Counted from the stretch's first letter, positions 8,999 to 17,867 are shown. The stretch: DNA of 54,397 nucleotides from Lentimicrobiaceae bacterium (GCA_018661505.1 JABJIE010000002.1:1-54397); one strand, 5' to 3'. Numbers and translations are program-made. The notes: generated by a model not told the origin, from the letters alone.

Positions 8999-10504
8999 TT
9001 AAAATGGTGTGTCATCATCCATTGAATTCATTTTGGATGGAAAATTCTTAATCCCTGCACTTACATCTTCAGCACTAAAACCATCACCCCCATGGGAGTA
9101 ATCATCAAACCTAGCAAAATCAGCGATGAACCTTAATTTCACATCCCCAACGGCACCATTTCGATGTTTGGCAATAATAATTTCAGAAACTCCTTGGGTT
9201 GGGGAGCCATCTTCGTAAGCATCAATTTTATAATATTCTGCTCTATAAATAAATAGTACCAAATCAGCGTCCTGCTCAATGGCACCAGATTCACGAAGGT
9301 CTGATAAAATAGGTCGCTTTGCCTGACCAGGTCGTGTTTCTACAGCTCTGCTTAATTGAGATAATGCTAATACTGGAATATCAAGTTCCTTTGCTAGTGC
9401 TTTAAGGGAACGTGAGATATTGCTAATTTCCTGTTCTCTATTACCCCTATTATCGGATCCTCCGCTCATTAACTGTAGATAATCTATGAATACCATTTGT
9501 ATATCATGCTGCTGCTTTAATCTTCTGCATTTCGCACGCAATTCAAATATCGATAATGCAGGGGTATCATCAATAAACATCTTAGCATCAACAAGGTTTG
9601 TAACTTTGTCTGTCAATTGTTGCCATTCATAACTTTGTAAATCTCCTCGTTTAAGTTTATCGGATTTCAATTCTGTCTCGCTAGAAATCAAACGTGTAAC
9701 AAGCTGAACTGAGGACATTTCCAATGAGAAAAATGCTATGGGCTTATTAAAATCAACTGCTATATTTCTTGCCATATTCAGTGCGAATGCCGTTTTACCC
9801 ATGGATGGTCTTGCTGCAAGTATTATCAAGTCAGATTTTTGCCATCCTGATGTAATTCTGTCGATATCAACATAACCTGATGGAACTCCTCTCATATGCT
9901 CATCAGCATTTTTGGCATTTTCAATATCCAAAATAGCTTGCTTAACCAAGGAGGGCATATCTTCGAAATTCCTTCTAAGATTTGATTCGGAAACCGAGAA
10001 AAGATTTTGTTCTGCTCTATCGAGTAAATCAAAAACATCTGTGGTATCTTCAAATGCATCTTTAATTATTTCAGATGAAATTCGAATGAGCTCACGCTGA
10101 ATATGTTTTTGCAAGATTATCCTAGCATGATACTCAACGTTTGCAGTAGAAGCAATTCTACTTGTTAGCATTGTTATGTAGTATGGGCCACCTACCATTT
10201 CCAAATCTCCTGTACTCTTCAGTTCATTTGTAACTGTTAGAATATCTACTGGCTCAGACTTAGAAAATAAACTTGAAATGGCAGCCATAATTTTTTTATG
10301 ACTTTCCTTATAAAATACTGCTGGAGAAAGAATATCTATAACAGCAGAAACTGCATCTTTTTCCAACATCATTGCTCCTAACACAGCCTCCTCAAGATCT
10401 ACAGCTTGAGGCTGTATTTTACCATGTTCGGCAACTTCTTTAGAAGTAATATTGGAACTTCTTGATACTTTTTTTCTGGTTGATTCTTTTTTCACTTTCT
10501 CCAT
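8999..10504 (-). CDS. dnaB: Replicative DNA helicase DnaB
   Basis: A 501-residue hexameric helicase that unwinds the replication fork. The N-terminal DnaB domain (about 30-140; DLEEAVLGAMMLEKDAV) is joined by a linker to the RecA-like motor (about 205-470) with Walker A ARPSMGKTAFALNMA, Walker B IQMVFIDYLQLM and the DLRESGAIEQDADLV block. No intein is present. The tail after the motor is polar and ends in MDDDTPF, an acidic tip that resembles the C-terminal peptide of single-stranded DNA-binding proteins (see findings). The start ATG precedes a basic N-terminus (MEKVKKESTRKKVSR). Confidence 0.97.
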   Translation of the reverse strand: MEKVKKESTRKKVSRSSNITSKEVAEHGKIQPQAVDLEEAVLGAMMLEKDAVSAVIDILSPAVFYKESHKKIMAAISSLFSKSEPVDILTVTNELKSTGDLEMVGGPYYITMLTSRIASTANVEYHARIILQKHIQRELIRISSEIIKDAFEDTTDVFDLLDRAEQNLFSVSESNLRRNFEDMPSLVKQAILDIENAKNADEHMRGVPSGYVDIDRITSGWQKSDLIILAARPSMGKTAFALNMARNIAVDFNKPIAFFSLEMSSVQLVTRLISSETELKSDKLKRGDLQSYEWQQLTDKVTNLVDAKMFIDDTPALSIFELRAKCRRLKQQHDIQMVFIDYLQLMSGGSDNRGNREQEISNISRSLKALAKELDIPVLALSQLSRAVETRPGQAKRPILSDLRESGAIEQDADLVLFIYRAEYYKIDAYEDGSPTQGVSEIIIAKHRNGAVGDVKLRFIADFARFDDYSHGGDGFSAEDVSAGIKNFPSKMNSMDDDTPF

Positions 10505-10613
10505 GGACTCAAAATTACAAATAATGCATAACGGTTAATAAAGTGTTAATAACTATTTCTGCAATTTGAAATAATGAAAGTTAAAATCGCCCTAAATTCC
10601 TGTTTATCAGCCT

Positions 10614-11324
10614 CTAACTAAAAGCTATATCAGGATCTTTAATCAAAGGTAAACCGAGGTATTTGCGTAATAATTGGACTATTGTGACTACATCCTTCTG
10701 ACAATATTCTACTATTCGCTTAAGTTCTTTATCCATCCAATAAACTTTACCCACCATTGAGCCATCAATATCGTCCTTTGGGGTAGAAATATTAAAAATA
10801 GCGGCAAGCAATTCCAGTGAAGTATAGTGCTTGTAGTCACCAAACTTCCATAACTCCATTGTATCTAGGTGTCTTATTTCCCAGGGTTTTTTGCCTGCCA
10901 TATTTATTATACCTGGTAGTTCGATGCCCAGAATTAGCATTCTTCTTGCAATGTATGGAAAGTCGAACTCTTTGCCATTGTGGGCGCATAATAAATTCTG
11001 AGGATTTGCATAATGCTTATTTAACATTTCCGCAAATTCATTAAGTAAGATTGATTCATCATCACCGTAAAATGATTTTACTCTTAATTCTCGTCCATTC
11101 ATAAATCCACAAGAAATACAGATTATTTTACCAAACTCTGCATAAATACCTGCAGTATTATACAGTTCCTCTGCATTTGTCTCAGGTTTATGTCGCATTA
11201 ATACTTCCGCTTTTTTGTCCCAAAGATGTTTGAGTCTACCATCCAGTTCTGAGTATTCAGAAACCTGAGATACAGTCTCGATATCAAGAAATAATACGTC
11301 GTCAATTTTTAGGTTTTTTAGCAT
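10614..11324 (-). CDS. DEDDy 3'-5' exonuclease (PolB exonuclease-domain-like)
   Basis: A 236-residue stand-alone nuclease of the RNase H-like superfamily. ExoI motif LFLDIETV (Asp, Glu), ExoII LLCAHNGKEFDFPYIARRM (Asp) and ExoIII YCQKDVVTIVQLL (Tyr, Asp) give a complete DEDDy set, resembling the 'predicted 3'-5' exonuclease related to PolB' group. It probably acts in DNA repair or processing; the substrate is unknown. It lies 110 bp upstream of dnaB on the same strand and diverges from the lipoprotein gene at 11384 with 59 bp between them. Confidence 0.85.
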   Translation of the reverse strand: MLKNLKIDDVLFLDIETVSQVSEYSELDGRLKHLWDKKAEVLMRHKPETNAEELYNTAGIYAEFGKIICISCGFMNGRELRVKSFYGDDESILLNEFAEMLNKHYANPQNLLCAHNGKEFDFPYIARRMLILGIELPGIINMAGKKPWEIRHLDTMELWKFGDYKHYTSLELLAAIFNISTPKDDIDGSMVGKVYWMDKELKRIVEYCQKDVVTIVQLLRKYLGLPLIKDPDIAFS

Positions 11325-11383
11325 CTCAATTTTTATTTTAAAGATACAAAATATTACTTTAGCTAAAAATAAACAACAACCTC

Positions 11384-12670
11384 TTGAAAGTTATTTTTTA
11401 CATCTATGCTTTGATTTTATTGTTGAGTTCTTGCTCTAAAGAGTCATCTGATAATGAAGCAATGGTAAATATTATATCACCGCAATTATTTGACTTATAT
11501 GTTATTCCCGACACCATTGCAGTAGAGTTTGAAGTAACTAGTCAAAGGCCAATAAATTATATCCGTGTAAGTGTAGATAATATAAACCTAATCCCATTAA
11601 CCAACCAAACATATATCTATCCGGAGATTGGTGAAGCTGTTTTTACCACAGAAATATTTTTAGATAATCTTGATGATAAAGTATTACTGCCACCTTATTA
11701 TATTCATATAGCATTGGACATTGGAGGTGATATTCAGCATGATTTTAAGGAAATAAGTATTCAGAAGCCAGACAAATCATTTAAGGGTTTTATTACATTC
11801 ACCCAAGCCGACAATAACATAGTTCAAATGGATGTTCATGACTTAAGTAGTGAAGTTATAAAGTCTGGACTATACCCTGGATATTTTATTGAATCGGAGA
11901 TATCTGGCGAAGATAACTTAGCATTTTTGGCCACATCTTCTCCAAATATTACGACAGCAATAGATATAAATACAGGCGACTACATTTGGGAAAATTATGG
12001 GCAATTACCATACCCACTTGTTTATGACTTTATTAAAAGCAGTAATACACTATATCAAAGTAGTGAAATGGGACGGATTGTGGGCTTTAATTTGAGGAAT
12101 GGTTTACAGATATTTAATACGCAGATACTACCTGATGCTGTTCCACATTACATGGCCCTAAATGAGGATTATATTTTTGCTGACTTTACACTAAGAAATC
12201 CTGGCAAAAAAATTTGGATTACATTTTTCAAAAGCAATGGTCAAAAATATAGTCAGTATGTACATGACTATGTTACAAAAGCAATGTTTGCACAAAATGA
12301 TACTGTCATATTATTCTGTGGGCAAGGCACCCAAAGCAAAGTTATCAACTTCCACATTTTAGATCATAGCATTATAAAAAGTATAAATTTGAATAATATA
12401 AATATTAATCAAGTATATAGCCCTAAAAACAATGAATTTATTATAGTTGAAGGAAATAAGTTCATTACTTATAATAATACAAGTGGTGATATTAGTACTT
12501 TTTTTGAAGCATCTGATACTATTATTGATGTTCAATATGAAGAAATATCTGGCAATTACTTTATTGCTTTACCACATGAGATTATAATGCTCATAACAAA
12601 CTCATCATCCTTTGAACAGTTGGCAATAAAAGATTCTAGAATAGAAAGTATTGAATTGATTTATAAGTAA
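11384..12670 (+). CDS. Lipoprotein of unknown function, possibly propeller-like
   Basis: A 428-residue protein that starts at TTG; this start gives a clean lipoprotein signal peptide (MKVIFYIYALILLLSSC, lipid-attached Cys about residue 17). Residues ~30-125 look like an Ig/β-sandwich segment (IAVEFEVTSQRPINYIRVSV). The remainder has repeating short β blocks (DINTGDYIWENYGQLP, FNLRNGLQIFNTQ, ITYNNTSGDISTFFEASD) suggestive of a β-propeller with PQQ/WD-like blades. I do not recognise a named family. It likely sits on the periplasmic side of a membrane. Confidence 0.7.
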   Translation: MKVIFYIYALILLLSSCSKESSDNEAMVNIISPQLFDLYVIPDTIAVEFEVTSQRPINYIRVSVDNINLIPLTNQTYIYPEIGEAVFTTEIFLDNLDDKVLLPPYYIHIALDIGGDIQHDFKEISIQKPDKSFKGFITFTQADNNIVQMDVHDLSSEVIKSGLYPGYFIESEISGEDNLAFLATSSPNITTAIDINTGDYIWENYGQLPYPLVYDFIKSSNTLYQSSEMGRIVGFNLRNGLQIFNTQILPDAVPHYMALNEDYIFADFTLRNPGKKIWITFFKSNGQKYSQYVHDYVTKAMFAQNDTVILFCGQGTQSKVINFHILDHSIIKSINLNNININQVYSPKNNEFIIVEGNKFITYNNTSGDISTFFEASDTIIDVQYEEISGNYFIALPHEIIMLITNSSSFEQLAIKDSRIESIELIYK

Positions 12671-12690
12671 AAAGATATCTTTTAAATTCT

Positions 12691-12698
12691 TATTTTTG
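12691..12698 (+). promoter_or_regulatory. Candidate -7 box before the class V aminotransferase
   Basis: TATTTTTG fits the Bacteroidota -7 consensus TAnnTTTG and lies about 88 bp before the start codon at 12786, in the only intergenic space ahead of that gene. No convincing -33 element was found. Confidence 0.3.
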
Positions 12699-12785
12699 TG
12701 TGCCAAATTAATATTAAAGTCTTGTATATGCTAACAACTCTAGACTGTAAAATATTTCTGACTTCTAAACTTAACAACTGGTAAA

Positions 12786-14261
12786 ATGAGTGAATTATCA
12801 GAACATTTTTTGAGTTTTAGAAAGCATATCATTGGTGATGACCAGGAGTTCAAAACACCCTACGGTGTTAAGAAGATGATTTATGCCGACTGGATAGCTA
12901 GTGGAAGGAACTACAGGCCCATAGAGGATAGAATGAGGGATATGATTGGTCCTTTCATCGGTAATACACACACCGAGACTACGGAAACTGGAACTTTAAT
13001 GACCAATGCCTACAAGGCAGCTCATAAAATTATTAAGCAACATGTTGGAGCAAATGAAAACGATGTTATAATTACTGCGGGTTCAGGAATGACAAGGGTT
13101 GTTAATAAGTTACAGCGAATACTAGGCCTAAGAAGGTTTGAGAATAATAAGAATGTAAATACTTACATTTCGAGAGAAGATCAACCAATAGTTTTCACAA
13201 CACACATGGAACATCACTCAAATCATACTTCATGGCTTGAGACAACTGCAAAAGTTGTTGTTCTTGAACCAGACGAGAATAATATGGTTGACAAGAATGA
13301 ACTTGAGCGACAATTGGAGTTTTATAGGGGTCATAAGATTAAAATTGGCACATTTACTGCAGGTTCTAATGTAACAGGCGTAATCCCTCCTTACCATGAG
13401 CTTGCTGAGATAATGCATAATCATGGCGGTATAGTTATGGTAGATTTTGCTGGTTCAGCTCCATATGTAGACATAAACATGCACCCTGAAAATGAATTAC
13501 AAAGTTTGGATGCAATATACTTCTCACCTCACAAGTTTTTAGGTGGCCCTGGCAGCTCTGGAGTTGTGATATTTAGCAAACAATTGTACAAGAAACAAGT
13601 ACCTGATAACCCAGGAGGAGGAACTGTTTCATGGACTGATCCATGGGGAGGACATAAATATTTCGATGATATTGAATTGCGAGAGGATGGTGGAACACCC
13701 GGATTTCTTCAGGCCATAAAAGCAGCCTATGCAATTAAACTGAAAAATAAGCTTAATACAAAACTAATAGCCATAAGAGAAAAAGAGTTGGTTAAAAGAG
13801 CCTTTGAAGGTTTCTCAAAAATTGATGGCATTCATATATTGGCAGATAATGTAAAGGATAGACTTGGTATCTTTTCTTTTTGGACAGAACATATACACTT
13901 CAATCTAATTGTAAAGCTTCTTAATGATAGATACGGGATCCAAGTAAGAGGAGGATGCGCATGTGCAGGTACATATGGGCATTTCCTACTTAATGTAACC
14001 CCTTCGGAATCCTCAGCAATTGTTGAAAGAATTAGTAGTGGCGACTTATCAGTTAAACCAGGATTTGTTAGGGTTTCTTTACATCCAACAATGACAGATG
14101 ATGAACTGGATTATGTGATAGAATCCATAAAGAGTATTATCGAGAATCATGAGGAATGGGGTAAGGAGTATGAATATAGTAGCAATACAAACGAGTTTAC
14201 TCACAAAACCTTTGACTCAGAAATAAACGACAGAATAGCCAGTTGGTTTGACATAGAATAA
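12786..14261 (+). CDS. PLP-dependent class V aminotransferase (cysteine desulfurase-like)
   Basis: A 491-residue fold-type I PLP enzyme. Lys250 in YFSPHKFLGGPGSSGV is the expected Schiff-base lysine, and THMEHHSNHTSWLET is the His-containing segment of the cofactor pocket. A Cys-rich loop (QVRGGCACAGTYGHFL) occupies the place of the active-site cysteine loop of cysteine desulfurases/selenocysteine lyases. It is about 80 residues longer than IscS/SufS, and no suf or isc gene is nearby, so it is more likely a desulfurase-related aminotransferase than the main Fe-S enzyme. Substrate not known. It converges on the peroxiredoxin gene through a shared terminator. Confidence 0.85.
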   Translation: MSELSEHFLSFRKHIIGDDQEFKTPYGVKKMIYADWIASGRNYRPIEDRMRDMIGPFIGNTHTETTETGTLMTNAYKAAHKIIKQHVGANENDVIITAGSGMTRVVNKLQRILGLRRFENNKNVNTYISREDQPIVFTTHMEHHSNHTSWLETTAKVVVLEPDENNMVDKNELERQLEFYRGHKIKIGTFTAGSNVTGVIPPYHELAEIMHNHGGIVMVDFAGSAPYVDINMHPENELQSLDAIYFSPHKFLGGPGSSGVVIFSKQLYKKQVPDNPGGGTVSWTDPWGGHKYFDDIELREDGGTPGFLQAIKAAYAIKLKNKLNTKLIAIREKELVKRAFEGFSKIDGIHILADNVKDRLGIFSFWTEHIHFNLIVKLLNDRYGIQVRGGCACAGTYGHFLLNVTPSESSAIVERISSGDLSVKPGFVRVSLHPTMTDDELDYVIESIKSIIENHEEWGKEYEYSSNTNEFTHKTFDSEINDRIASWFDIE

Positions 14262-14266
14262 AAAAA

Positions 14267-14286
14267 AAGGCTCCCAAGGGAGCCTT
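14267..14286. terminator. Bidirectional intrinsic terminator between convergent genes
   Basis: A 9-bp perfect stem AAGGCTCCC/GGGAGCCTT follows an A-run on the left (T-run for the minus strand); on the right is only CTTAATAT. It lies between the stops of the aminotransferase (+) and the peroxiredoxin (-) and best serves the minus-strand gene, probably both. Confidence 0.8.
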
Positions 14287-14312
14287 AATATATTGTATAA
14301 CCATTATAGGTT

Positions 14313-14945
14313 TTAGTGCTCACTCAAATATTTTGCGACGCCATCTGCATCAGCTACCATTGCATCTTTTCCAGGTTCCCAGTTTGCAGGACAAACTTCA
14401 CCATTTTCTTCAAAATATTGCAATGCATCTACCATACGTAATGCCTCATCAATACTTCTTCCCAATGGAAGGTCATTTACAACCTGATGACGAACAACGC
14501 CCTGTTTATCTATTAAAAATAATCCACGATACGAAACAGGGTCACCAGTGAAAACTCCTTCACCGTCCTCGTTATAGTCATACGAACCAGCAAGAACATC
14601 ATAGTTTTCGGAAATTGTTTTGGAAAGATCTGAAACTAAAGGATACTTAACACCTTTAATACCACCATCATTCTTTTCTGTGTTTAACCATGCCCAGTGT
14701 GAAAAGTGAGAGTCTACAGAACATCCCACAACTGCAACATTACGTTTATCAAATTCTTTCATCTTATCCTGAAATGCAATTATTTCAGTTGGACATACAA
14801 AAGTAAAATCCAGTGGGTAAAAGAAGAATACCACATGTTTTTTTCCAATAAATTGCTCAAGAGAAAATTTTTCTGCAAACTCACCTCCGTTTACAACGGC
14901 ATTTGCTTCAAATAAGGGGGCTTTTTTCCCAACTAATACTGCCAT
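14313..14945 (-). CDS. 2-Cys peroxiredoxin (AhpC/TSA type)
   Basis: A 210-residue typical 2-Cys peroxiredoxin that reduces H2O2 and organic peroxides in the cytosol. The peroxidatic Cys is in DFTFVCPTEI and the resolving Cys in GEVCPANWEPG; the C-terminal arm ends KYLSEH. The sequence is of the Prx1/AhpC group rather than BCP or Tpx. No AhpF or OxyR gene lies alongside, so the reductant is probably thioredoxin (inference). Confidence 0.95.
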   Translation of the reverse strand: MAVLVGKKAPLFEANAVVNGGEFAEKFSLEQFIGKKHVVFFFYPLDFTFVCPTEIIAFQDKMKEFDKRNVAVVGCSVDSHFSHWAWLNTEKNDGGIKGVKYPLVSDLSKTISENYDVLAGSYDYNEDGEGVFTGDPVSYRGLFLIDKQGVVRHQVVNDLPLGRSIDEALRMVDALQYFEENGEVCPANWEPGKDAMVADADGVAKYLSEH

Positions 14946-15067
14946 AGATATTTTATTAAAATGTTTAAATCAAAATTGGCGATCCAGTAAACATCTGAAC
15001 CTCTGTTATTAAATATGATGCTAAATTAAGAATAATTTTAAATAAGAATAATTTTTGAATTGCTATT

Positions 15068-16570
15068 TTATTCTAGTAAATCATCGGTATCTATTGAAAT
15101 CGGGATATTTCGCTGAAAATCAAAAAGTGTAAGTCGCCTAATCTCATAATAGCTTTTCCAATAAGTCATAAGTGATCTGTAGTAGCCTATTTTAGCATTA
15201 TCATTATCAACCTGAGCAAGGCTTAATTCTAATATATCATTTATTTTTCCGATCATGTACCTTTTTTGTGTTACGTCATATCTCTTCTGAGCAACAGTAT
15301 CAGATTTAGCTGCAATAAATAATTGATTCTTTTGCATATTATATTCCATCACATTGATAAATACATTTTGTCTGAAATCAATAACTTCCTGCTCAACGGC
15401 AGTAATAACTAGATCTTGATTGGATTCAGCCATCTTTATACTACCACGCGATTTACCCCAGTCTAGTAATGGAACTTTTATTCCCAACTCTAACCTTTCC
15501 TCATCCAATGGATTGACATACGCACTTTTCAAAACATCAGATGACTGTGTTAATCCAAATACAGCGTAAAGCTCTGCATCAAACCTGCCTTCTGTTTTAG
15601 CTCTGTTTACTTCACTTTCGGCCTCCAGTAACCTCCGCTTAAATTCAACTCCTTGTGATGAATTATTCTCTGCCTCTTTAATAGCAATTTCTGGGTTTAT
15701 TATGTAATCTGGTGTTATCGCAGGTGGAATAAGGTCTACAACCTGATCATCCTTAATCCTAAGGTAAGATTTAAAAACAAAGAACCTGTTTTCGTAGTTT
15801 AGCTCTGATTTTTCTACACTTGCTCTGGCATTTAATAAATTTAGTTCAAGCTGTAAAAGTTCATTTTCAGCTATTTTACCTAAAGTAAACCTTCCCACAG
15901 CAATGCGATAAAGGGTATCGTAGTTGGAATAATTCTTATTAGCTATTTTACGCTCAATTTGTGCGATTAAAAGTGAAAAAAAATATTCAACGGAGGTAGC
16001 AGCTATCTTTTCATTTGTTTCAACAACAGTTCTCTTTGCTTCCTCATACTTCATCGGCTCTATTTTTTTTAACCATTTATATGGGTTATATGAAAAAATA
16101 GGTTGTCTAATGCCCACATTTATCATATTGGCAAGGTATTCAGAGGTTGATGTATCAGAATAAAAGTTATCTAGCCTTCTAAATCCAGAGCTCAAAAATA
16201 TATCACCACCCGTAAAACCTATTTTCTGACTTAAGCTCAAGTCAACGGCATAATTTGCAGAACTCTGTAGAATATAACTTATGCTTCCATCAGTAGCAGA
16301 TGAAACCTCATTAAAGCTTCTATTAATATTAGGTAAACTAGCATCTAACTGTAGTAAAGGCAAATAATCTGCCTTGTAAAATCTGTAACTCCAATAACTA
16401 TATCTAAAGCTATGCTTAGCCTTTTGAGCATCAGGTGATTGTTTTTGAGCAATCTCAACAACCTGACTAAGGGTATAGGTAATAGTATCTTGAGAGAATA
16501 TATTAATGTTTATCAGAAGAGCTAGTGAAAAAATGGTAAGTGTTTTTACTATCATGGTATTAGTAAACAT
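15068..16570 (-). CDS. TolC-family outer-membrane efflux protein
   Basis: A 500-residue exported protein with a signal peptide (about 1-26, ending NIFSQ) and two OEP repeats (about 45-250 and 290-480) with the long helical, Glu/Asn/Ala-rich segments of TolC-like trimers, e.g. YTLSQVVEIAQKQSPDA and the VPLLDWGKSRGSIKMAE block. It should form an outer-membrane channel for an efflux pump. No membrane-fusion or RND/ABC pump gene is adjacent, so the partner is elsewhere. An AT-rich perfect dyad lies 47 bp upstream of its start. Confidence 0.88.
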   Translation of the reverse strand: MFTNTMIVKTLTIFSLALLININIFSQDTITYTLSQVVEIAQKQSPDAQKAKHSFRYSYWSYRFYKADYLPLLQLDASLPNINRSFNEVSSATDGSISYILQSSANYAVDLSLSQKIGFTGGDIFLSSGFRRLDNFYSDTSTSEYLANMINVGIRQPIFSYNPYKWLKKIEPMKYEEAKRTVVETNEKIAATSVEYFFSLLIAQIERKIANKNYSNYDTLYRIAVGRFTLGKIAENELLQLELNLLNARASVEKSELNYENRFFVFKSYLRIKDDQVVDLIPPAITPDYIINPEIAIKEAENNSSQGVEFKRRLLEAESEVNRAKTEGRFDAELYAVFGLTQSSDVLKSAYVNPLDEERLELGIKVPLLDWGKSRGSIKMAESNQDLVITAVEQEVIDFRQNVFINVMEYNMQKNQLFIAAKSDTVAQKRYDVTQKRYMIGKINDILELSLAQVDNDNAKIGYYRSLMTYWKSYYEIRRLTLFDFQRNIPISIDTDDLLE

Positions 16571-16887
16571 TTGGATAACTATAAGTTTACAAAACTAATA
16601 TTTTGAAAGGTAAATATTAATAATAAAGTCAATTATTATTAACCATAATATGAAAATCATCGTAGTTACCTTTTAATTTGAATCAACAATAACAATATTT
16701 TACTTCTCATCATCAAATGAATCAAAAAACCCCTCAATAATTAGAGAGAGCCATTTATACGTGACAACTGAAGTCACCAAAGCTGATTATAATTGATAAT
16801 AAAAAGAACTAATTAAATATTCCTGAGAATAAATAACTAATTTTCGATGGATTACATATAGTTAAAAAATATTTCTACATTTATAGA
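16571..16887. other. 317-bp AT-rich intergenic region between divergent genes
   Basis: This divergent promoter region holds the dyad at 16617-16642 and an outer inverted repeat AAAGGTAA (16606-16613)/TTACCTTT (16666-16673). The right half (about 16680-16885) shows no convincing ORF, RNA gene or repeat. Confidence 0.6.
16617..16642. repeat. Perfect 10-bp inverted repeat upstream of the tolC-like gene
   Basis: TTAATAATAA-AGTCAA-TTATTATTAA is a perfect interrupted palindrome 47 bp ahead of the tolC-type start, nested inside a second AAAGGTAA/TTACCTTT dyad. It could be an operator for a dimeric regulator; the low complexity of AT-only arms weakens the call. Confidence 0.45.
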
Positions 16888-17265
16888 ATGATCAATAAAG
16901 TGATGATTACTGTTATTATTAAACGTATTGCGCAACTATGGAGTTTATTTAGTATATTATTTTTGTCTCTAATGTTATTTGGCCATCTATTTGGAGATGA
17001 AGGGTTTAATTTTACCTCAGTTCAAGAAATTATTTGGTTTTGCTTCTTTCCCTTAGGAGTATATTTGGGTATGATTATTTCCTTTAAATGGCAAGGAATT
17101 GGGGGCTTAATAACAGTTTTAAGCATAGTAATGTTTCATTTATTAAGCCGAACACATTTTAACTACTGGATAGATGGAGTTTCTTTCCCTGGATTCTTAA
17201 ATATTATTTATTGGTCTTTAATATTTTTCCAAAGGCCCTTACCTAATACCTTAAAAAAAGAGTGA
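16888..17265 (+). CDS. Small integral membrane protein, four predicted helices
   Basis: A 125-residue hydrophobic protein with about four membrane segments (roughly residues 14-34, 45-65, 70-90 and 98-118), including LWSLFSILFLSLMLFGHLFG and YLGMIISFKWQGIGGLITV. It resembles small uncharacterised Bacteroidota membrane proteins (a DUF-type family); no function can be assigned. The gene ends 5 bp before a long stem-loop at 17270-17338 that contains its terminator. Confidence 0.6.
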   Translation: MINKVMITVIIKRIAQLWSLFSILFLSLMLFGHLFGDEGFNFTSVQEIIWFCFFPLGVYLGMIISFKWQGIGGLITVLSIVMFHLLSRTHFNYWIDGVSFPGFLNIIYWSLIFFQRPLPNTLKKE

Positions 17266-17269
17266 GTAT

Positions 17270-17338
17270 AGAACCGAGAGGTCCCCTAAAAAGAAACCCA
17301 CTAATTAGAGTGGGTTTTTTTGTGGGCCTTTCGGTCCT
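17270..17338 (+). terminator. Terminator hairpin nested inside a second long stem
   Basis: The inner hairpin AAACCCACT-AATTAG-AGTGGGTTT (17294-17317) with a following T-run is a clear terminator. Around it, 17270-17284 can pair with 17324-17338 over 15 positions (one A·C mismatch, two G-U and one U-G wobble), giving an outer stem that encloses the terminator. The inner stem shares CCCACT/AGTGGG with the hairpin at 17838-17860, so the two flank the minus-strand gene between them. Confidence 0.7.
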
Positions 17339-17352
17339 AAGTTCGAGCTTTT

Positions 17353-17820
17353 TTAAGGAATTGAGTAAGGACTTGGAATTTTAGATAGATCCATCATTGC
17401 ATACTTTAATGATAAAATAGCAAGAATGAAAACCCCAATTAGAATGCTTTTCATGCGATCTTCTTTACTAAAATTTTCATTTATTTTAGTGTAATAGTTA
17501 CTTATAATATATATGGGAGTTACACCAAAAAGAGATATTGTTACACTCCAAGAAATAAGAAAATTAGCAAAAGGCCAATGCATTATTTTGAATAGAACAC
17601 CAAGTATTAATGTGCTAAGAAAAAAACCTGCAATTGCGTGAATTATTTTTTTCTCTTTTAATTGAGAGAAAATAATAAATGGCATGAAAATTAAAGAGAA
17701 AAACAAGAATCCTAATGTTAATACCTCTTCTGCTCCTTGCAGATGAAATATTTTTAATAAACATCCAACAATAATAATTATAGATGAACCTATTCCTAGT
17801 TTTATATTTAGATTATTCAT
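17353..17820 (-). CDS. Membrane protein with GldL-like helices
   Basis: A 155-residue protein from the internal ATG (MNNLNIKLG). A start 8 codons further upstream would put coding sequence into the terminator hairpin at 17838-17860, so the shorter form is preferred. It has four to five membrane segments with two copies of a 'FK-I-H-x-x-GA/FA' motif (LLKIFHLQGAEEVL and LFKIMHWPFANFLI), similar to the N-terminal helices of the T9SS motor subunit GldL. It lacks the long cytoplasmic part of GldL and sits away from gldKLMN, so it is a GldL-like orphan of unknown role. Confidence 0.6.
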   Translation of the reverse strand: MNNLNIKLGIGSSIIIIVGCLLKIFHLQGAEEVLTLGFLFFSLIFMPFIIFSQLKEKKIIHAIAGFFLSTLILGVLFKIMHWPFANFLISWSVTISLFGVTPIYIISNYYTKINENFSKEDRMKSILIGVFILAILSLKYAMMDLSKIPSPYSIP

Positions 17821-17837
17821 GAAACAAATATAAAAAA

Positions 17838-17866
17838 AACCCACTCAAATGAGTGGGTTTTTTTTT
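17838..17866 (-). terminator. Terminator after tRNA-Val
   Basis: CCCACTCA-AA-TGAGTGGG (17840-17857) is flanked by A-runs and T-runs on both sides and lies directly after the 3' end of tRNA-Val on the minus strand, 18 bp before the GldL-like start codon. It can act in both directions. Confidence 0.8.
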
Positions 17867-17867
17867 G

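Noticed and set aside
17324-17351. tRNA T-arm-like GTTCGAGC after GGGCC, a possible second tRNA remnant
   Set aside because: The T-loop is three bases out of register with the putative acceptor, and the GGGCC side is better explained as the outer stem with 17270-17284.
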